Below, one piece after another: positions 1 to 9,231 of a DNA stretch of 64,000 nucleotides. The translations under genes and the position numbers were made by a program. The stretch's first letter is position 1. The number at the start of each line of letters is the position of its first letter. Below the pieces are notes generated by a model. It saw only the letters and a program-made list of their open reading frames with translations. It ran no database searches and was not told where the DNA came from. Origin of the DNA: UKL13-3 sp964392775 (lineage in GTDB: Bacteria; Bacteroidota; Bacteroidia; UKL13-3); NCBI GenBank assembly GCA_964392775.1, contig CAYMRD010000010.1, positions 1 to 64,000 on the forward strand. The letters run 5' to 3'.

Positions 1-62
1 ACTTGCATGTATTATGCCTGCCGCTAGCGTTAATCCTGAGCCAGGATCAAACTCTTCATAGT
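1..62 (-). rRNA. rrs: 16S ribosomal RNA, 5' end only
   Basis: The complement reads the universal 16S start, GAGTTTGATCCTGGCTCAG, followed by a Bacteroidota-type helix sequence. Aligning GAAGAG with E. coli bases 6-11 puts the mature 5' end near base 62. The rest of the rRNA operon lies left of the window. Bases 63-237 are transcribed leader with no gene; they probably form the RNase III processing stem, which cannot be checked without the 3' side. Confidence 0.97.
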
Positions 63-249
63 AAAAGATGTTTAATTTAGCTATCATTGGATTATTACTC
101 AAAAATTTTACCTAGTATCACTACTAAGTGTCCGTTATTCCAAATCTTCAAAGAACTTTATATCAATACGCCCCGTTGGGCTGATATGTCGTTTTTAATT
201 CCAACGTGATAAATCACGCTGGCACCCTTATTCTCTCGTTTAAGGGGTG

Positions 250-280
250 GCAAAGGTAAGCGCTTTTTTATTTATGTCAA
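250..280 (-). promoter_or_regulatory. rRNA promoter P1 (proximal)
   Basis: On the complement there is TTGACA (280-275), 16 bases, then TACCTTTGC (258-250), a full match to the Bacteroidota -33/-7 pattern TTG / TAnnTTTG. It points at the 16S gene about 185 bp away. Confidence 0.85.
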
Positions 281-407
281 GTTTTATTTTAAAAATCTTT
301 AAGATTTTTTCCTTCCAACTCAACCCTCTCTTCTCTTGCTATCCTTCACTTTTTAAAGAACTTTTTCTTTATTGCTTTTTATCGCACCCCTCTTTGTTTA
401 AGGGGTG

Positions 408-438
408 GCAAAGGTAAGCGGCTTTTTGTTATTGTCAA
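408..438 (-). promoter_or_regulatory. rRNA promoter P2
   Basis: Same design as P1: TTGACA (438-433), 16-base spacer, TACCTTTGC (416-408) on the complement. The core and flanks are a near copy of P1. Confidence 0.83.
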
Positions 439-555
439 GTTTTATTTTAAAAATCTTAAAGACTTTTTTTCTTGACCCTAACTCCTCTTATATATTGCCT
501 CTAAAGAACGTTTACTGTAACACTTTTTATCTGTTACCCCCTCTCTCAAGGGGAT

Positions 556-586
556 GCAAAAGTATGGCGTTTTTACATACCTGCAA
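556..586 (-). promoter_or_regulatory. rRNA promoter P3 (distal)
   Basis: On the complement TTGCAG (586-581), 16 bases, TACTTTTGC (564-556). The spacer length matches P1 and P2, but the flanks have diverged. A perfect 12-bp palindrome TGACAATTGTCA lies 60 bp further upstream (647-658) and could be an operator. Confidence 0.72.
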
Positions 587-674
587 TAGGTGGGTGAAAG
601 CTTTCTCATAATACCCTACACTATCAGCTACTTATTTTTAAAGGATTGACAATTGTCACTATATATAGAAGCAA

Positions 675-709
675 AAAGAGGCTGCCCCATCTGGTGAGAC
701 AGCCTCTTT
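675..709 (-). terminator. rho-independent terminator of the DUF4397 gene
   Basis: AAAGAGGCTG (675-684) pairs with CAGCCTCTTT (700-709). Read leftward it ends in a short T run. It lies 21 bp past the stop of the 731-3175 gene and also shields the rRNA promoters. Confidence 0.8.
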
Positions 710-730
710 ACATGCTTTTATTAATAGCGT

Positions 731-3175
731 TTATTTCGATACAATAATCTTATAAGTCATTTGTTGTTTATCTGAACTCGTAATATTTAAGAAGTAAAGG
801 CCATTGTTCACTGTACCCAAATTCATTTCATATCTATTCACTCCAGCCACCATCTTCCAGGTATCGGCATAAACAACTCTTCCTGTAATATCCACCAGCA
901 CTATATCAGAGATTGTATTGGTATTCGCCTGAAGAGTTATTGCGGCATTTCCATTTGAAGGATTTGGATAAACACTTAGTGAACCCAGAGTCAATATTTG
1001 CTCATTAATACCTGTATTTGGTTGAGGGGGGGGAACGATAGAGTCAACATTACCGTCAGGCCAAACAATAAACAACATAAGGCTATCTCCATCATGGTTG
1101 GTCACTGAATCGGCATTATCAAAACCCGAAGCTAATACGAGACCCGCCACGCCCTGATAGGATGCCAAATTTGCAAAACCACTATATAATACAGTATCCA
1201 AAGCCGTTGCATCCGTTACCCGCATTAAAATATTATCTATCGCGGAGTGTATAGCATAGCCATGAAAATCTCCATAAGCATCATCCTTTGACAAGTATTG
1301 CACCTGATGATCTCCTTTAATGGTAGTTTTACGCAAATCGGTAGCACCATGAAAATACAGCAAATCAACATTTTTGGCAATACTGGCCTGCTTGCGTGCA
1401 CCTTTGTATGTGTATAATTGAAAACCTATATTCTTTCCGTTCGGATTGGCTACATACCCCGCAGTATTCATCACGCCATTCGCGATGATATAATAATTGG
1501 TAGACGAATCGAGAGCAAGTGTTGTTGAATAGATGCTATCGGCTACACTTAAACTGTTTTTAGGAGCAATCGCTATTGAGTACGGTACATTTGCATTGAA
1601 TGGCAAAAAAGAAGTAGCTGTTCGGAAGGCGAAATTATCAATGCTCTTGATTCCATTTACATAAACATCAACTGAATCCAAAGAAACATCAGCGCTATTG
1701 TGAACAATTTGCACTCCCGCTGAAAGTTTCATTAACTCAACAACAGTTCCATCACTAAAAACCACAAACATTGAAACCGGCTTTGCTTCTGCCGGATTGC
1801 CCGTTGCCGAATATACACCAGAAGTAAACAGCATTCCGGCTCGGCCACTGAATGACGTTGTATTTAACTGATAGGCTCCCCAAAAAATGGTACTATCGGC
1901 CGATGTTATTGTAACTATACTGTTTCCCGCATTTAACTGAGATGCGGGTGAAACCGATTTATAAGAAATATCGTTGGCTATTTTAGTGGAACCGGATGAG
2001 AGGAATCCATTTACATCAATTTCAGGAGCATCCGGAGTTCCGTTATAAAATGACAACTCTACTTTGCCACTTTCAGTACCTTCCTTATAATTACTTGCTG
2101 ACACCAACGTAAATGACCGGTCTATTCCATCAGGATTAGCAGCATATTGAAGTGTATCAACAACTCCTGATACAAGTCCAATGTATGTTTTTCCTCCTTC
2201 TACCAAATAATTTACGGCTCTATATAATGTAACAGCAGACGAAGTGTCTACACTGTTTTTCTTAGCTATGGTTATATCATAATTTCCGGGAGGAATATTG
2301 AAGAATGTGCTTGCTTTTCGAAAAGGTAAGTCATCTATAATCTTAGTATCATTTGCCCAAACATCAACCGAATCAATTATATAATCAGGTGAATTATGAA
2401 CGATTTGCATGCGGGCTGTTGCGACAAGCGCCATTGCATCTCCACCCGCTGTATCTACTGCATAAAGTCCAAACGATTGTCCATTTTGATTACCTGCCAC
2501 ATCCATAAATCCTGATGAAAAAACAACCAGTGACTTTTTAGCGTAAGACTGCAATGGTGCGATGTAAGTGTTAATTACATTGATGCCATTCGAATCACGC
2601 ACGTCAATTGAAGTAGAAACTGACGATACAAATGTATTTGCCGAAACATCCCCGTATCTGACATTATTCAGTAACAATGTATTTGGGCGCGTATACAAAT
2701 CCAACCCTGCTGCATCTGTGGTTCCATGAACAATATTCAATACCGTTTGTGCGTTGTTGGCCGGTGATAAATTGGTATTGGCCCTGAACAATAATTGCAG
2801 GTCGGTTGAACGACCATCAGGATTGGCCGCATAATTTAATGTATCATCAACCCCATTTATAATCGCAATATGAGATTGATTATTGACCAATAAAACAGCA
2901 AAACGAGCCAGCACCATGTCTCCTGAGTCAGCACTGTTTCTGTCATTCACATTAATAATGTGAGCTCCTGCCGTCAGGCTCAGTAATCCTGTAGCTCGCC
3001 TAAAGTTTACATTTTCAATTTTCGTATCATCTACATAAATATCAACGGAGTCGAGCGAAACTGCAGCTGCATTATGAATAATTTGCAAACGCGACTGAGC
3101 TGTTGCATCAGATAAACAGGCCAGAATACCTACAACAGCAGAAAGGGCTAAAAGGGTAATTTTTCGGATTTTCAT
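731..3175 (-). CDS. DUF4397 repeat protein with T9SS type A sorting domain
   Basis: An 814-residue exported protein of unknown role, probably cell-surface or released. Residues 1-27 form a signal peptide (basic start, hydrophobic core, ends near ATAQS). Three long DUF4397-like units begin near residues 29, 260 and 495, each opening with a variant of QIVHN followed by LDSVDVY and a lysine/asparagine-rich KKNS segment about 50 residues later; a half-unit (LNIVHGTTDA) lies between the first two. The last ~80 residues are a Por-type sorting domain beginning SVYPNPSNGNAA and ending KIIVSK, the signal for export by the type IX secretion system and anchoring or release at the outer membrane. It is a single gene with its own promoter and terminator. 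DUF4397 has no established reaction; an adhesive or structural role is a guess. Confidence 0.88.
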   Translation of the reverse strand: MKIRKITLLALSAVVGILACLSDATAQSRLQIIHNAAAVSLDSVDIYVDDTKIENVNFRRATGLLSLTAGAHIINVNDRNSADSGDMVLARFAVLLVNNQSHIAIINGVDDTLNYAANPDGRSTDLQLLFRANTNLSPANNAQTVLNIVHGTTDAAGLDLYTRPNTLLLNNVRYGDVSANTFVSSVSTSIDVRDSNGINVINTYIAPLQSYAKKSLVVFSSGFMDVAGNQNGQSFGLYAVDTAGGDAMALVATARMQIVHNSPDYIIDSVDVWANDTKIIDDLPFRKASTFFNIPPGNYDITIAKKNSVDTSSAVTLYRAVNYLVEGGKTYIGLVSGVVDTLQYAANPDGIDRSFTLVSASNYKEGTESGKVELSFYNGTPDAPEIDVNGFLSSGSTKIANDISYKSVSPASQLNAGNSIVTITSADSTIFWGAYQLNTTSFSGRAGMLFTSGVYSATGNPAEAKPVSMFVVFSDGTVVELMKLSAGVQIVHNSADVSLDSVDVYVNGIKSIDNFAFRTATSFLPFNANVPYSIAIAPKNSLSVADSIYSTTLALDSSTNYYIIANGVMNTAGYVANPNGKNIGFQLYTYKGARKQASIAKNVDLLYFHGATDLRKTTIKGDHQVQYLSKDDAYGDFHGYAIHSAIDNILMRVTDATALDTVLYSGFANLASYQGVAGLVLASGFDNADSVTNHDGDSLMLFIVWPDGNVDSIVPPPQPNTGINEQILTLGSLSVYPNPSNGNAAITLQANTNTISDIVLVDITGRVVYADTWKMVAGVNRYEMNLGTVNNGLYFLNITSSDKQQMTYKIIVSK

Positions 3176-3222
3176 TTACTAAGATAGTTTAATCGACCTA
3201 ATGAATTATTTTAGTCGTAAGA

Positions 3223-3251
3223 CAAATATAAACATACATTTGTTATTTCAA
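3223..3251 (-). promoter_or_regulatory. promoter of the DUF4397/T9SS gene
   Basis: The complement has TATATTTG (3230-3223), an exact TAnnTTTG, with TTG at 3251-3249, 18 bases upstream. The start codon lies 47 bp downstream of the -7 box. Confidence 0.6.
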
Positions 3252-3344
3252 GTTTCACAGAAACCAATTTAGGCTGCATTATACATTGGATAATTCACTT
3301 CCGAATGCTAACTAAAAGTTTATCAGACCCTCTAACGTAATCAA

Positions 3345-6300
3345 ATGACGAAACATACCTCTGAAGAATTTAACAAAGCCTTCGCATCATTGAATGCACG
3401 CCAACAGGAAGCCGTGAATCAAATTGAAGGGCCTGTATTGGTAATTGCCGGACCCGGAACCGGGAAAACACAAATTTTAGCCGCTCGAATTGCCAATATA
3501 CTGAGCAGTACAGACGCACTTCCCGAAAATATACTTTGCCTCACGTATACCGATGCAGGATCGGTTGCCATGCGCAAACGCCTGTTATCCTTTATTGGCG
3601 CAACTGCTTACCGTATTCCAATTTATACTTTTCACAGTTTTTGCAATACGGTTATTCAAGATAATCTGGATTATTTTGGCGTAAGCGGATTGGATGCAGT
3701 GAGCGATTTAGAACGCATCCGATATGTGCATGAGATTATTGATGGATTCACTCAAAACCATCCGTTGAAGCGGTATACGGGTGATGTGTATTATGAAGCC
3801 GAAAAGCTATTGAGTTTATACTCGAACATGAAACGGGAGCACTGGTCGTCAGCATTTCTGGAGCAAAAAACACAAGCCTATCTTGCTGATTTACCCACCC
3901 GCGATACCTACATCTATAAAAGGAATACCAAAACCAATAAGGCAGGCGACATCAAACAAAAAGATCTGGATGCCGAGATTTTGAAAATGACAGCCTTAAT
4001 TGCTGCGGCCAAAACTTTTGACGATTACCAGGAGAAACTACGTCAAAACAACAGATATGATTTTGATGATATGATTGTTTGGGTGATTAACGCCTTTAAG
4101 GATAAACCCGATTTACTCAACACCTACCGCGAAAAGTATTTGTATTTTTTGGTAGATGAGTTTCAGGATACCAATGGCTCTCAAAACGAATTGCTTGAAT
4201 TGCTGGTTGATTACTGGGACAGTCCGAATGTATTTTGTGTAGGCGATGATGACCAGTCTATTTTCAGGTTTCAGGGAGCAAATGTTGAAAACGTTGCCCA
4301 CTATATTCAAAAATACAAACCACATACCGTTACCTTAGAAGACAATTACCGCAGCAACCAATATATACTGGATGCAGCTAAGGTGCTGATTAGCCATAAT
4401 CAAAACCGAATCAATAATAACAAAATACTATTTGCCAAAAACGAGGCTTACACTTCACATCCTGTAAAGCCTGAAATTCAGATTTACAATAACCCAATCC
4501 ATGAGGTAGCTTGTATTGCACGGCAAATTCTGGATTTACAAAAACAAGGAACTCCGTTAAATGAAATAGCGGTACTGTACCGCAAGCACAAGCAAGCCGA
4601 AGATCTTATAACGTATTTGCAATACAACGGGGTTGGCATTAACACGCGCAAAAAACAGAATATCCTCGAAGAGCCGTTGGTAAAACGCATCATCAGGTTG
4701 CTCCGTTATATTGATGCCGAAATAACCAAGCCGCATACCGGGGAGGCCTATATTTATGAACTGTTGCATTACGACTTCTTCAATAACCAACCACTTGATA
4801 TTGCAGCCATATCGGTTGAGGTGTATCGCAAAAACTTTAACGACAGAGTCACGTCATGGCGCGAAGAGTTAAAGAAAAGAGGAAACCCCAGGCGTGATTT
4901 ATTCAGTCAACAGGAAGGAGCAAACAGTTTAGCCAAAACATCTGCTTTGCTTGAAGGGTGGATAAAAGATGCTGCCAACCTTACCATCCAACAACTCATT
5001 GAGAAGATTCTGAACGAAAGCGGAATCCTCATTCAGGCTTTAACAGGTGACGACAAAGCATGGAATATGCAGGTGCTGCATACCTTCTTTAATTTTGTGA
5101 AAGAAGAATGCTCGCGCAGTAAAAAGACAACCTTATCCAAACTTTTACAAACCATTTTGTTAATGGAGAAGGAAGGTGTAACGCTCGATCTTCAACGCAT
5201 TGTTTACAGTGAAGATGGAGTGAATTTTATCACTGCCCACTCATCAAAAGGACTTGAATTTGAACATGTATTTATTATTGGAGCCACCACAAATGCCTGG
5301 GAAAAAAGCCGCCCGTTAAACCAGTACAAACTCCCTGACACCTTGTTTGATCTAGCATCGGCTGATGATGCGGAAGAAAGCAGACGTTTGTTTTATGTTG
5401 CGCTTACCCGTGCAAAAAAACAGGTGGTGGTGAGTTATGCTGAGCAAAATGAAAATGGGAAAAACTTAGAAAAAAGCCGGTTTGTGGCTGAACTGGAAGA
5501 GTACAGTGAACTTGTTCAATCTTCACTCCATGCCACAGATGATGAGTTGATACAATTTCAGCTTGCCACATATTCTGTTGAATCACAAGAAACCAAACCT
5601 GATTTGTTTGACCACGCTCTGGTAGATTCTTTACTTGAAAATTATTCGTTGAGCGTTACACATCTTAACAACTATCTTAAATGTCCAACAGCCTTTTACT
5701 TTAACAACCTGATCCGGGTACCCGCTCCGCTGAGTGCCAGCATGACTTTTGGAAGCGCTGCACATCACGCTTTGGAGATGTTGTTTAAAAACATGAACAA
5801 TCATCCCGAAAAACAATTTGCAGACGTTCACCAGTTTGTGAATGATTTCAGCTGGTATATGCGCAGGCACGAAGACAGTTTTATTCCAACTGAGTTTCAA
5901 AGACGAATGGAATATGGTGTTACCATTTTAACGAACTACTACAACAAGTACATCAGCGACTGGAATAAAATTACGAGTGTGGAAAGAAGCTACCGCAATG
6001 TAGAGGTTGAAGGCGTTCCGCTTAATGGTAAACTCGATAAGCTTGAGTTTGATGGCAATATTGTAAATGTGGTTGATTACAAAACCGGCCAGTTCGAAAA
6101 TGCCAGACATAAATTTGGCCCGCCTGATTTGGAACTGTATGCCGTCAAAAAAGATTCGGACGATAAAAAACTGTTTGAGTATCAATTTGGAGGAGATTAC
6201 TGGCGTCAGGCTGTATTCTACAAAATACTTATGGACAATGACAAAGCCCGCAACTGGGAAATGATAAGTGCGGAATTTGACTTTGTGGAACCTGATAAAA

Positions 6301-6512
6301 AAACAGGAGAATACTTTAAACAGAAAGTATTGTTTTCGAGTGATGATATTCACATCGTCAAACAACAAATCCAATCAACTTATGATTCCATTAAAAGTAA
6401 ATCCTTTGAAAAAGGATGTGGTAAAAAAGAGTGTGAGTGGTGCTCGTTTGTGAGCAATTATTATGCGGGTAAGCCCTTAACAATGCCCAAGAATCTAAAC
6501 GCTGAAGCCTGA
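3345..6512 (+). CDS. UvrD/Rep-type helicase fused to an Fe-S PD-(D/E)XK nuclease
   Basis: A 1055-residue superfamily 1 helicase-nuclease, probably acting on DNA ends in recombination repair. Walker A GPGTGKT is at 36-42, motif II DEFQDTN at 271-277, and the motif VI region (RLFYVALTRAKK) near 680. The C-terminal third is a RecB/AddB-like nuclease: VVDYKTG has Asp911 and Lys913, with an upstream KLDKLEF acidic strand. Cys780 (LKCPTAFYF), Cys1025, Cys1030 and Cys1033 are spaced like the four ligands of the [4Fe-4S] cluster in AddB and Cas4-type nucleases. RecB is usually ~1200 residues and AddA lacks the cluster, so this is a compact single-chain architecture. It stands alone: no recC or addB partner is adjacent. 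The fold assignment is firm; the exact pathway is inferred. Confidence 0.9.
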   Translation: MTKHTSEEFNKAFASLNARQQEAVNQIEGPVLVIAGPGTGKTQILAARIANILSSTDALPENILCLTYTDAGSVAMRKRLLSFIGATAYRIPIYTFHSFCNTVIQDNLDYFGVSGLDAVSDLERIRYVHEIIDGFTQNHPLKRYTGDVYYEAEKLLSLYSNMKREHWSSAFLEQKTQAYLADLPTRDTYIYKRNTKTNKAGDIKQKDLDAEILKMTALIAAAKTFDDYQEKLRQNNRYDFDDMIVWVINAFKDKPDLLNTYREKYLYFLVDEFQDTNGSQNELLELLVDYWDSPNVFCVGDDDQSIFRFQGANVENVAHYIQKYKPHTVTLEDNYRSNQYILDAAKVLISHNQNRINNNKILFAKNEAYTSHPVKPEIQIYNNPIHEVACIARQILDLQKQGTPLNEIAVLYRKHKQAEDLITYLQYNGVGINTRKKQNILEEPLVKRIIRLLRYIDAEITKPHTGEAYIYELLHYDFFNNQPLDIAAISVEVYRKNFNDRVTSWREELKKRGNPRRDLFSQQEGANSLAKTSALLEGWIKDAANLTIQQLIEKILNESGILIQALTGDDKAWNMQVLHTFFNFVKEECSRSKKTTLSKLLQTILLMEKEGVTLDLQRIVYSEDGVNFITAHSSKGLEFEHVFIIGATTNAWEKSRPLNQYKLPDTLFDLASADDAEESRRLFYVALTRAKKQVVVSYAEQNENGKNLEKSRFVAELEEYSELVQSSLHATDDELIQFQLATYSVESQETKPDLFDHALVDSLLENYSLSVTHLNNYLKCPTAFYFNNLIRVPAPLSASMTFGSAAHHALEMLFKNMNNHPEKQFADVHQFVNDFSWYMRRHEDSFIPTEFQRRMEYGVTILTNYYNKYISDWNKITSVERSYRNVEVEGVPLNGKLDKLEFDGNIVNVVDYKTGQFENARHKFGPPDLELYAVKKDSDDKKLFEYQFGGDYWRQAVFYKILMDNDKARNWEMISAEFDFVEPDKKTGEYFKQKVLFSSDDIHIVKQQIQSTYDSIKSKSFEKGCGKKECEWCSFVSNYYAGKPLTMPKNLNAEA

Positions 6513-6522
6513 GGACAGTTGC

Positions 6523-6897
6523 TTATTCCATGAAATCCTGAAAATCCTGTTCCATCTCGATAAACAACTCCACGAAGCGCTTATAGTCAGCTCTTAACTC
6601 TATATGATCCTTTGTTATGCGATCACGAAGGTACTCAAGTGCAAACCGCGTCATCCGTTCAATTTCGTTCTCATGCTGCTTGATGTTATGCCTGAGCTCA
6701 TCCATCACCTCTCGATGCCTAATGAACTGGTTTTGAAATTGCTCAATGCGCGGAGCAACCTTCTTTGAAGACGATTCTTTCGCAAAACCCAGCAACTCTT
6801 TGTCCATCATACCCAACTGTGCTTTGTAAAAGTCAAGATGTTTTAACCAGATAAAGTGTTCTTTCTCAATACTGGCTGATGTAGTCATTGTTTCCAT
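6523..6897 (-). CDS. small helical/coiled-coil protein, unknown
   Basis: A 124-residue soluble protein I do not recognise. It is rich in Glu, Lys, His and Met, with long predicted helices (residues ~12-60 and 65-120) and heptad-like spacing. There is no signal peptide or membrane segment. The start may be the second Met (residue 4), since both follow closely. It converges on the helicase gene with only 10 bp between the stops and no visible terminator. Possible roles include a scaffold or a stress-related protein, but nothing in the sequence decides this. Confidence 0.65.
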   Translation of the reverse strand: METMTTSASIEKEHFIWLKHLDFYKAQLGMMDKELLGFAKESSSKKVAPRIEQFQNQFIRHREVMDELRHNIKQHENEIERMTRFALEYLRDRITKDHIELRADYKRFVELFIEMEQDFQDFME

Positions 6898-7075
6898 CGA
6901 GTAGGTTTAATTTGGGATTTAAACATACAACCGTTTTTTTTAATATCCTAACTGATTATTAGAATTTTATGCAATTCTAAAGCGTTTTAAGAGCCTTGTG
7001 GCTTCAATTTAACACACTGATTAACTGAACATTACAATGTGTTCAAAATCATAAAAATGAAATCCCAAAAAAGAG

Positions 7076-7084
7076 TAGTTTTGC
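7076..7084 (+). promoter_or_regulatory. fumC promoter -7 box
   Basis: TAGTTTTGC is an exact TAnnTTTGC, 32 bp before the fumC ATG. No clear TTG lies at the expected -33 position. Confidence 0.5.
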
Positions 7085-7116
7085 CCAAAATTTAATACTT
7101 AAACCCTTCTTTGATA

Positions 7117-8511
7117 ATGGAATTTAGAACAGAACACGACACTATGGGCGAGGTAAAAGTACCTGCAAACAGATACTGGGGAGCCCAAACCGAACGGTCA
7201 CGCAACAACTTTCGCATTGGTCCTGAGGCCAGTATGCCAAAAGAAGTGATTTATGCATTTGCCTATTTAAAAAAGGCTGCTGCCCATGCCAATTGCGATT
7301 TAGGTGTATTACCTGCCAACAAACGTGATATGATCAGCGCTGTTTGTGATGAAATTTTGGAAGGCAAACTGGATGGAGAATTCCCTCTTGTAATCTGGCA
7401 AACCGGAAGCGGAACTCAAAGCAATATGAACGCGAATGAGGTTATTGCTTACCGTGCTCATGTTATCAGCGGAGGTAAACTTACGGATGATGAAAAGATT
7501 CTTCACCCGAATGATGATGTGAACAAATCGCAATCGTCAAATGATACCTACCCGACTGCCATGCATATTGCAGCCTATAAAATGACCGTGGAAACAACTA
7601 TTCCGGGTTTGTTAAAACTTAGAAATACCCTGGCTAAAAAAGCCGAGAGTTTTAAACATATCGTCAAAACAGGACGCACCCATTTTATGGATGCTACTCC
7701 GCTTACCTTGGGTCAGGAGTTTGGCGGATACGTTCAGCAAATTGACAATGGTATTCGCGCTTTGAACAATGCATTGGAGATGGTGAAAGAATTAGCCTTA
7801 GGTGGTACAGCTGTTGGAACCGGACTCAATGCACCAAAAGGATACGATGTATTGGTAGCTAAAAAAATTGCTGAATTCACAGGACATCCGTTTGTAACGG
7901 CTCCGAATAAATTTGAGGCATTGGCAGCACACGATGCAATGGTTGAATTGAGTGGCGCTTTGAAACGTGTGGCTGTTAGCATGATGAAAATTGCAAACGA
8001 TATCCGCATGCTTTCGTCAGGACCACGCAGTGGAATTGGTGAGATTGTAATTCCTGATAACGAACCTGGCTCATCTATTATGCCGGGCAAAGTAAATCCA
8101 ACACAACCTGAAGCCATGACAATGGTTGCTGCTCAGGTAATGGGTAATGATGTAGCCGTAACGATTGGAGGCAGCAATGGCCATTTTGAGTTGAACGTAT
8201 TCAAACCATTGATTGCTGCCAACGTATTGCAAAGCGCCCGTTTAATCGGAGATGCCTGTGTAAGCTTCAACGATAAATGTGCCGAAGGTATTGAACCTAA
8301 TAATGATATCATTAAACGTCATTTGGAAAACAGCCTGATGCTGGTAACAGCATTAAACCCGCATATTGGTTATGAGAAAGCCGCTAAAATTGCGAAAACT
8401 GCACATAAAGAAAATAAAACATTACGCGAAGCTGCAATTGAGCTGGGTTATTTAACCAACGAACAATTTGATGCATGGGTAAAACCGGAGAACATGGTTG
8501 GAAACCTGTAA
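7117..8511 (+). CDS. fumC: class II fumarate hydratase
   Basis: Catalyses fumarate + water to (S)-malate in the TCA cycle, in the cytoplasm, as a homotetramer without a cluster. The 464-residue length is typical of FumC. The N-terminus EFRTEHDTMGEVKVP, the substrate-binding GSGTQSNMN segment and the superfamily signature GSSIMPGKVNP (catalytic serine near residue 319) are intact, as is the TGRTHFMDATPLTLGQE helix. ATG 7117 is preferred over the in-frame TTG at 7111. A strong hairpin terminator follows, so the gene is monocistronic. Argininosuccinate lyase and aspartase share the fold, but the residues around the active site match fumarase. Confidence 0.97.
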   Translation: MEFRTEHDTMGEVKVPANRYWGAQTERSRNNFRIGPEASMPKEVIYAFAYLKKAAAHANCDLGVLPANKRDMISAVCDEILEGKLDGEFPLVIWQTGSGTQSNMNANEVIAYRAHVISGGKLTDDEKILHPNDDVNKSQSSNDTYPTAMHIAAYKMTVETTIPGLLKLRNTLAKKAESFKHIVKTGRTHFMDATPLTLGQEFGGYVQQIDNGIRALNNALEMVKELALGGTAVGTGLNAPKGYDVLVAKKIAEFTGHPFVTAPNKFEALAAHDAMVELSGALKRVAVSMMKIANDIRMLSSGPRSGIGEIVIPDNEPGSSIMPGKVNPTQPEAMTMVAAQVMGNDVAVTIGGSNGHFELNVFKPLIAANVLQSARLIGDACVSFNDKCAEGIEPNNDIIKRHLENSLMLVTALNPHIGYEKAAKIAKTAHKENKTLREAAIELGYLTNEQFDAWVKPENMVGNL

Positions 8512-8536
8512 TCCAACTATTTACAACAATCTTCAA

Positions 8537-8567
8537 AACAGGCCATCAGATGATGGCCTGTTTTTTT
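8537..8567 (+). terminator. fumC terminator
   Basis: AACAGGCCATC pairs with GATGGCCTGTT around an AGAT loop, followed by seven T. It lies immediately upstream of the LysE-family gene. Confidence 0.9.
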
Positions 8568-8583
8568 GTATACTTGCGCTCTT

Positions 8584-9216
8584 ATGGAGTTTATAGAACC
8601 TGTATGGAAAGGAATTGTAACCGGCCTGATGTTTACCATCACGTTTGGAACAGTTTTCTTTTCCCTGATTCAAACCAGTATTAAACGGGGCCTGCGGGAA
8701 GGTCTTTACATTGCCTCAGGAGTTGTATTGAGCGATGGCTTTTATATTGCAGTTGCCGTATTGGGCAGTAGTTTTCTTGTTGATGGAATAGAACAATACC
8801 AACCCGTTATTCGAACCGTTGGGTTTTCATTTTTGCTGATGCTGGGAATCCGTTCAATCATAAAAAAAGAAGCGATTCACACCGAAGAAAATCCTATACC
8901 TGAAAAAAAGGGAATCTTGTATATAATGAAGGGCATCATGCTCAACAGCGTTAATCCTATGGTACTTTTTGCCTGGTTGGGTGTGGCCACATACGTTAAA
9001 ACAGTGAATCAGTTTGATTATAATCAGGTGGTATTATTTTTTGCCATTGTACTTGGCACCATGTTTAGCAGCATGTTTGGTATTTGCTACTTTGCCCGTA
9101 AACTTAAAAATGTGTTGTCGCCAAAAAATATGCACCGTTTAAACATGCTTTCCGGAATCATCTTTATTGTATTTTCAATTGTGATTATCTGGCCGGTGAT
9201 TGCTGCTTTGTTTTAA
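8584..9216 (+). CDS. LysE/RhtB-family amino-acid exporter
   Basis: A 210-residue inner-membrane permease with six hydrophobic segments. The first (near residues 8-30) carries the family-like GLMFTITFGTVFFSLIQTS loop, and the Asn-Pro pair LNSVNPMVLFAW near residue 120 is the hallmark of the second repeat. LysE/RhtB proteins export amino acids or related small molecules; the substrate here is not predictable. ATG 8584 was chosen over an upstream ATG because it begins the first helix. It follows the fumC terminator by 17 bp, with TATACTTGC (a one-off -7 box) just before it, so the transcript would have almost no leader. Confidence 0.85.
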   Translation: MEFIEPVWKGIVTGLMFTITFGTVFFSLIQTSIKRGLREGLYIASGVVLSDGFYIAVAVLGSSFLVDGIEQYQPVIRTVGFSFLLMLGIRSIIKKEAIHTEENPIPEKKGILYIMKGIMLNSVNPMVLFAWLGVATYVKTVNQFDYNQVVLFFAIVLGTMFSSMFGICYFARKLKNVLSPKNMHRLNMLSGIIFIVFSIVIIWPVIAALF

Positions 9217-9231
9217 TTCGAAAGAATCAAT

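Larger units (their letters stand above)
238..473 (-). repeat. tandem duplicated rRNA promoter block
   Basis: About 77 bp starting at 238 recurs almost unchanged at 396, a 158-bp period. Each copy includes a TACCTTTGC box, the -33 box and an A/T-rich upstream tract (TTTTAAAATAAAACTTGAC on the complement). The duplication gives the rRNA operon two nearly identical promoters, P1 and P2. Confidence 0.85.

Noticed and set aside
405..611. 68-residue ORF upstream of rRNA
   Set aside because: Lies across rRNA promoters P2 and P3; composition is that of regulatory DNA.
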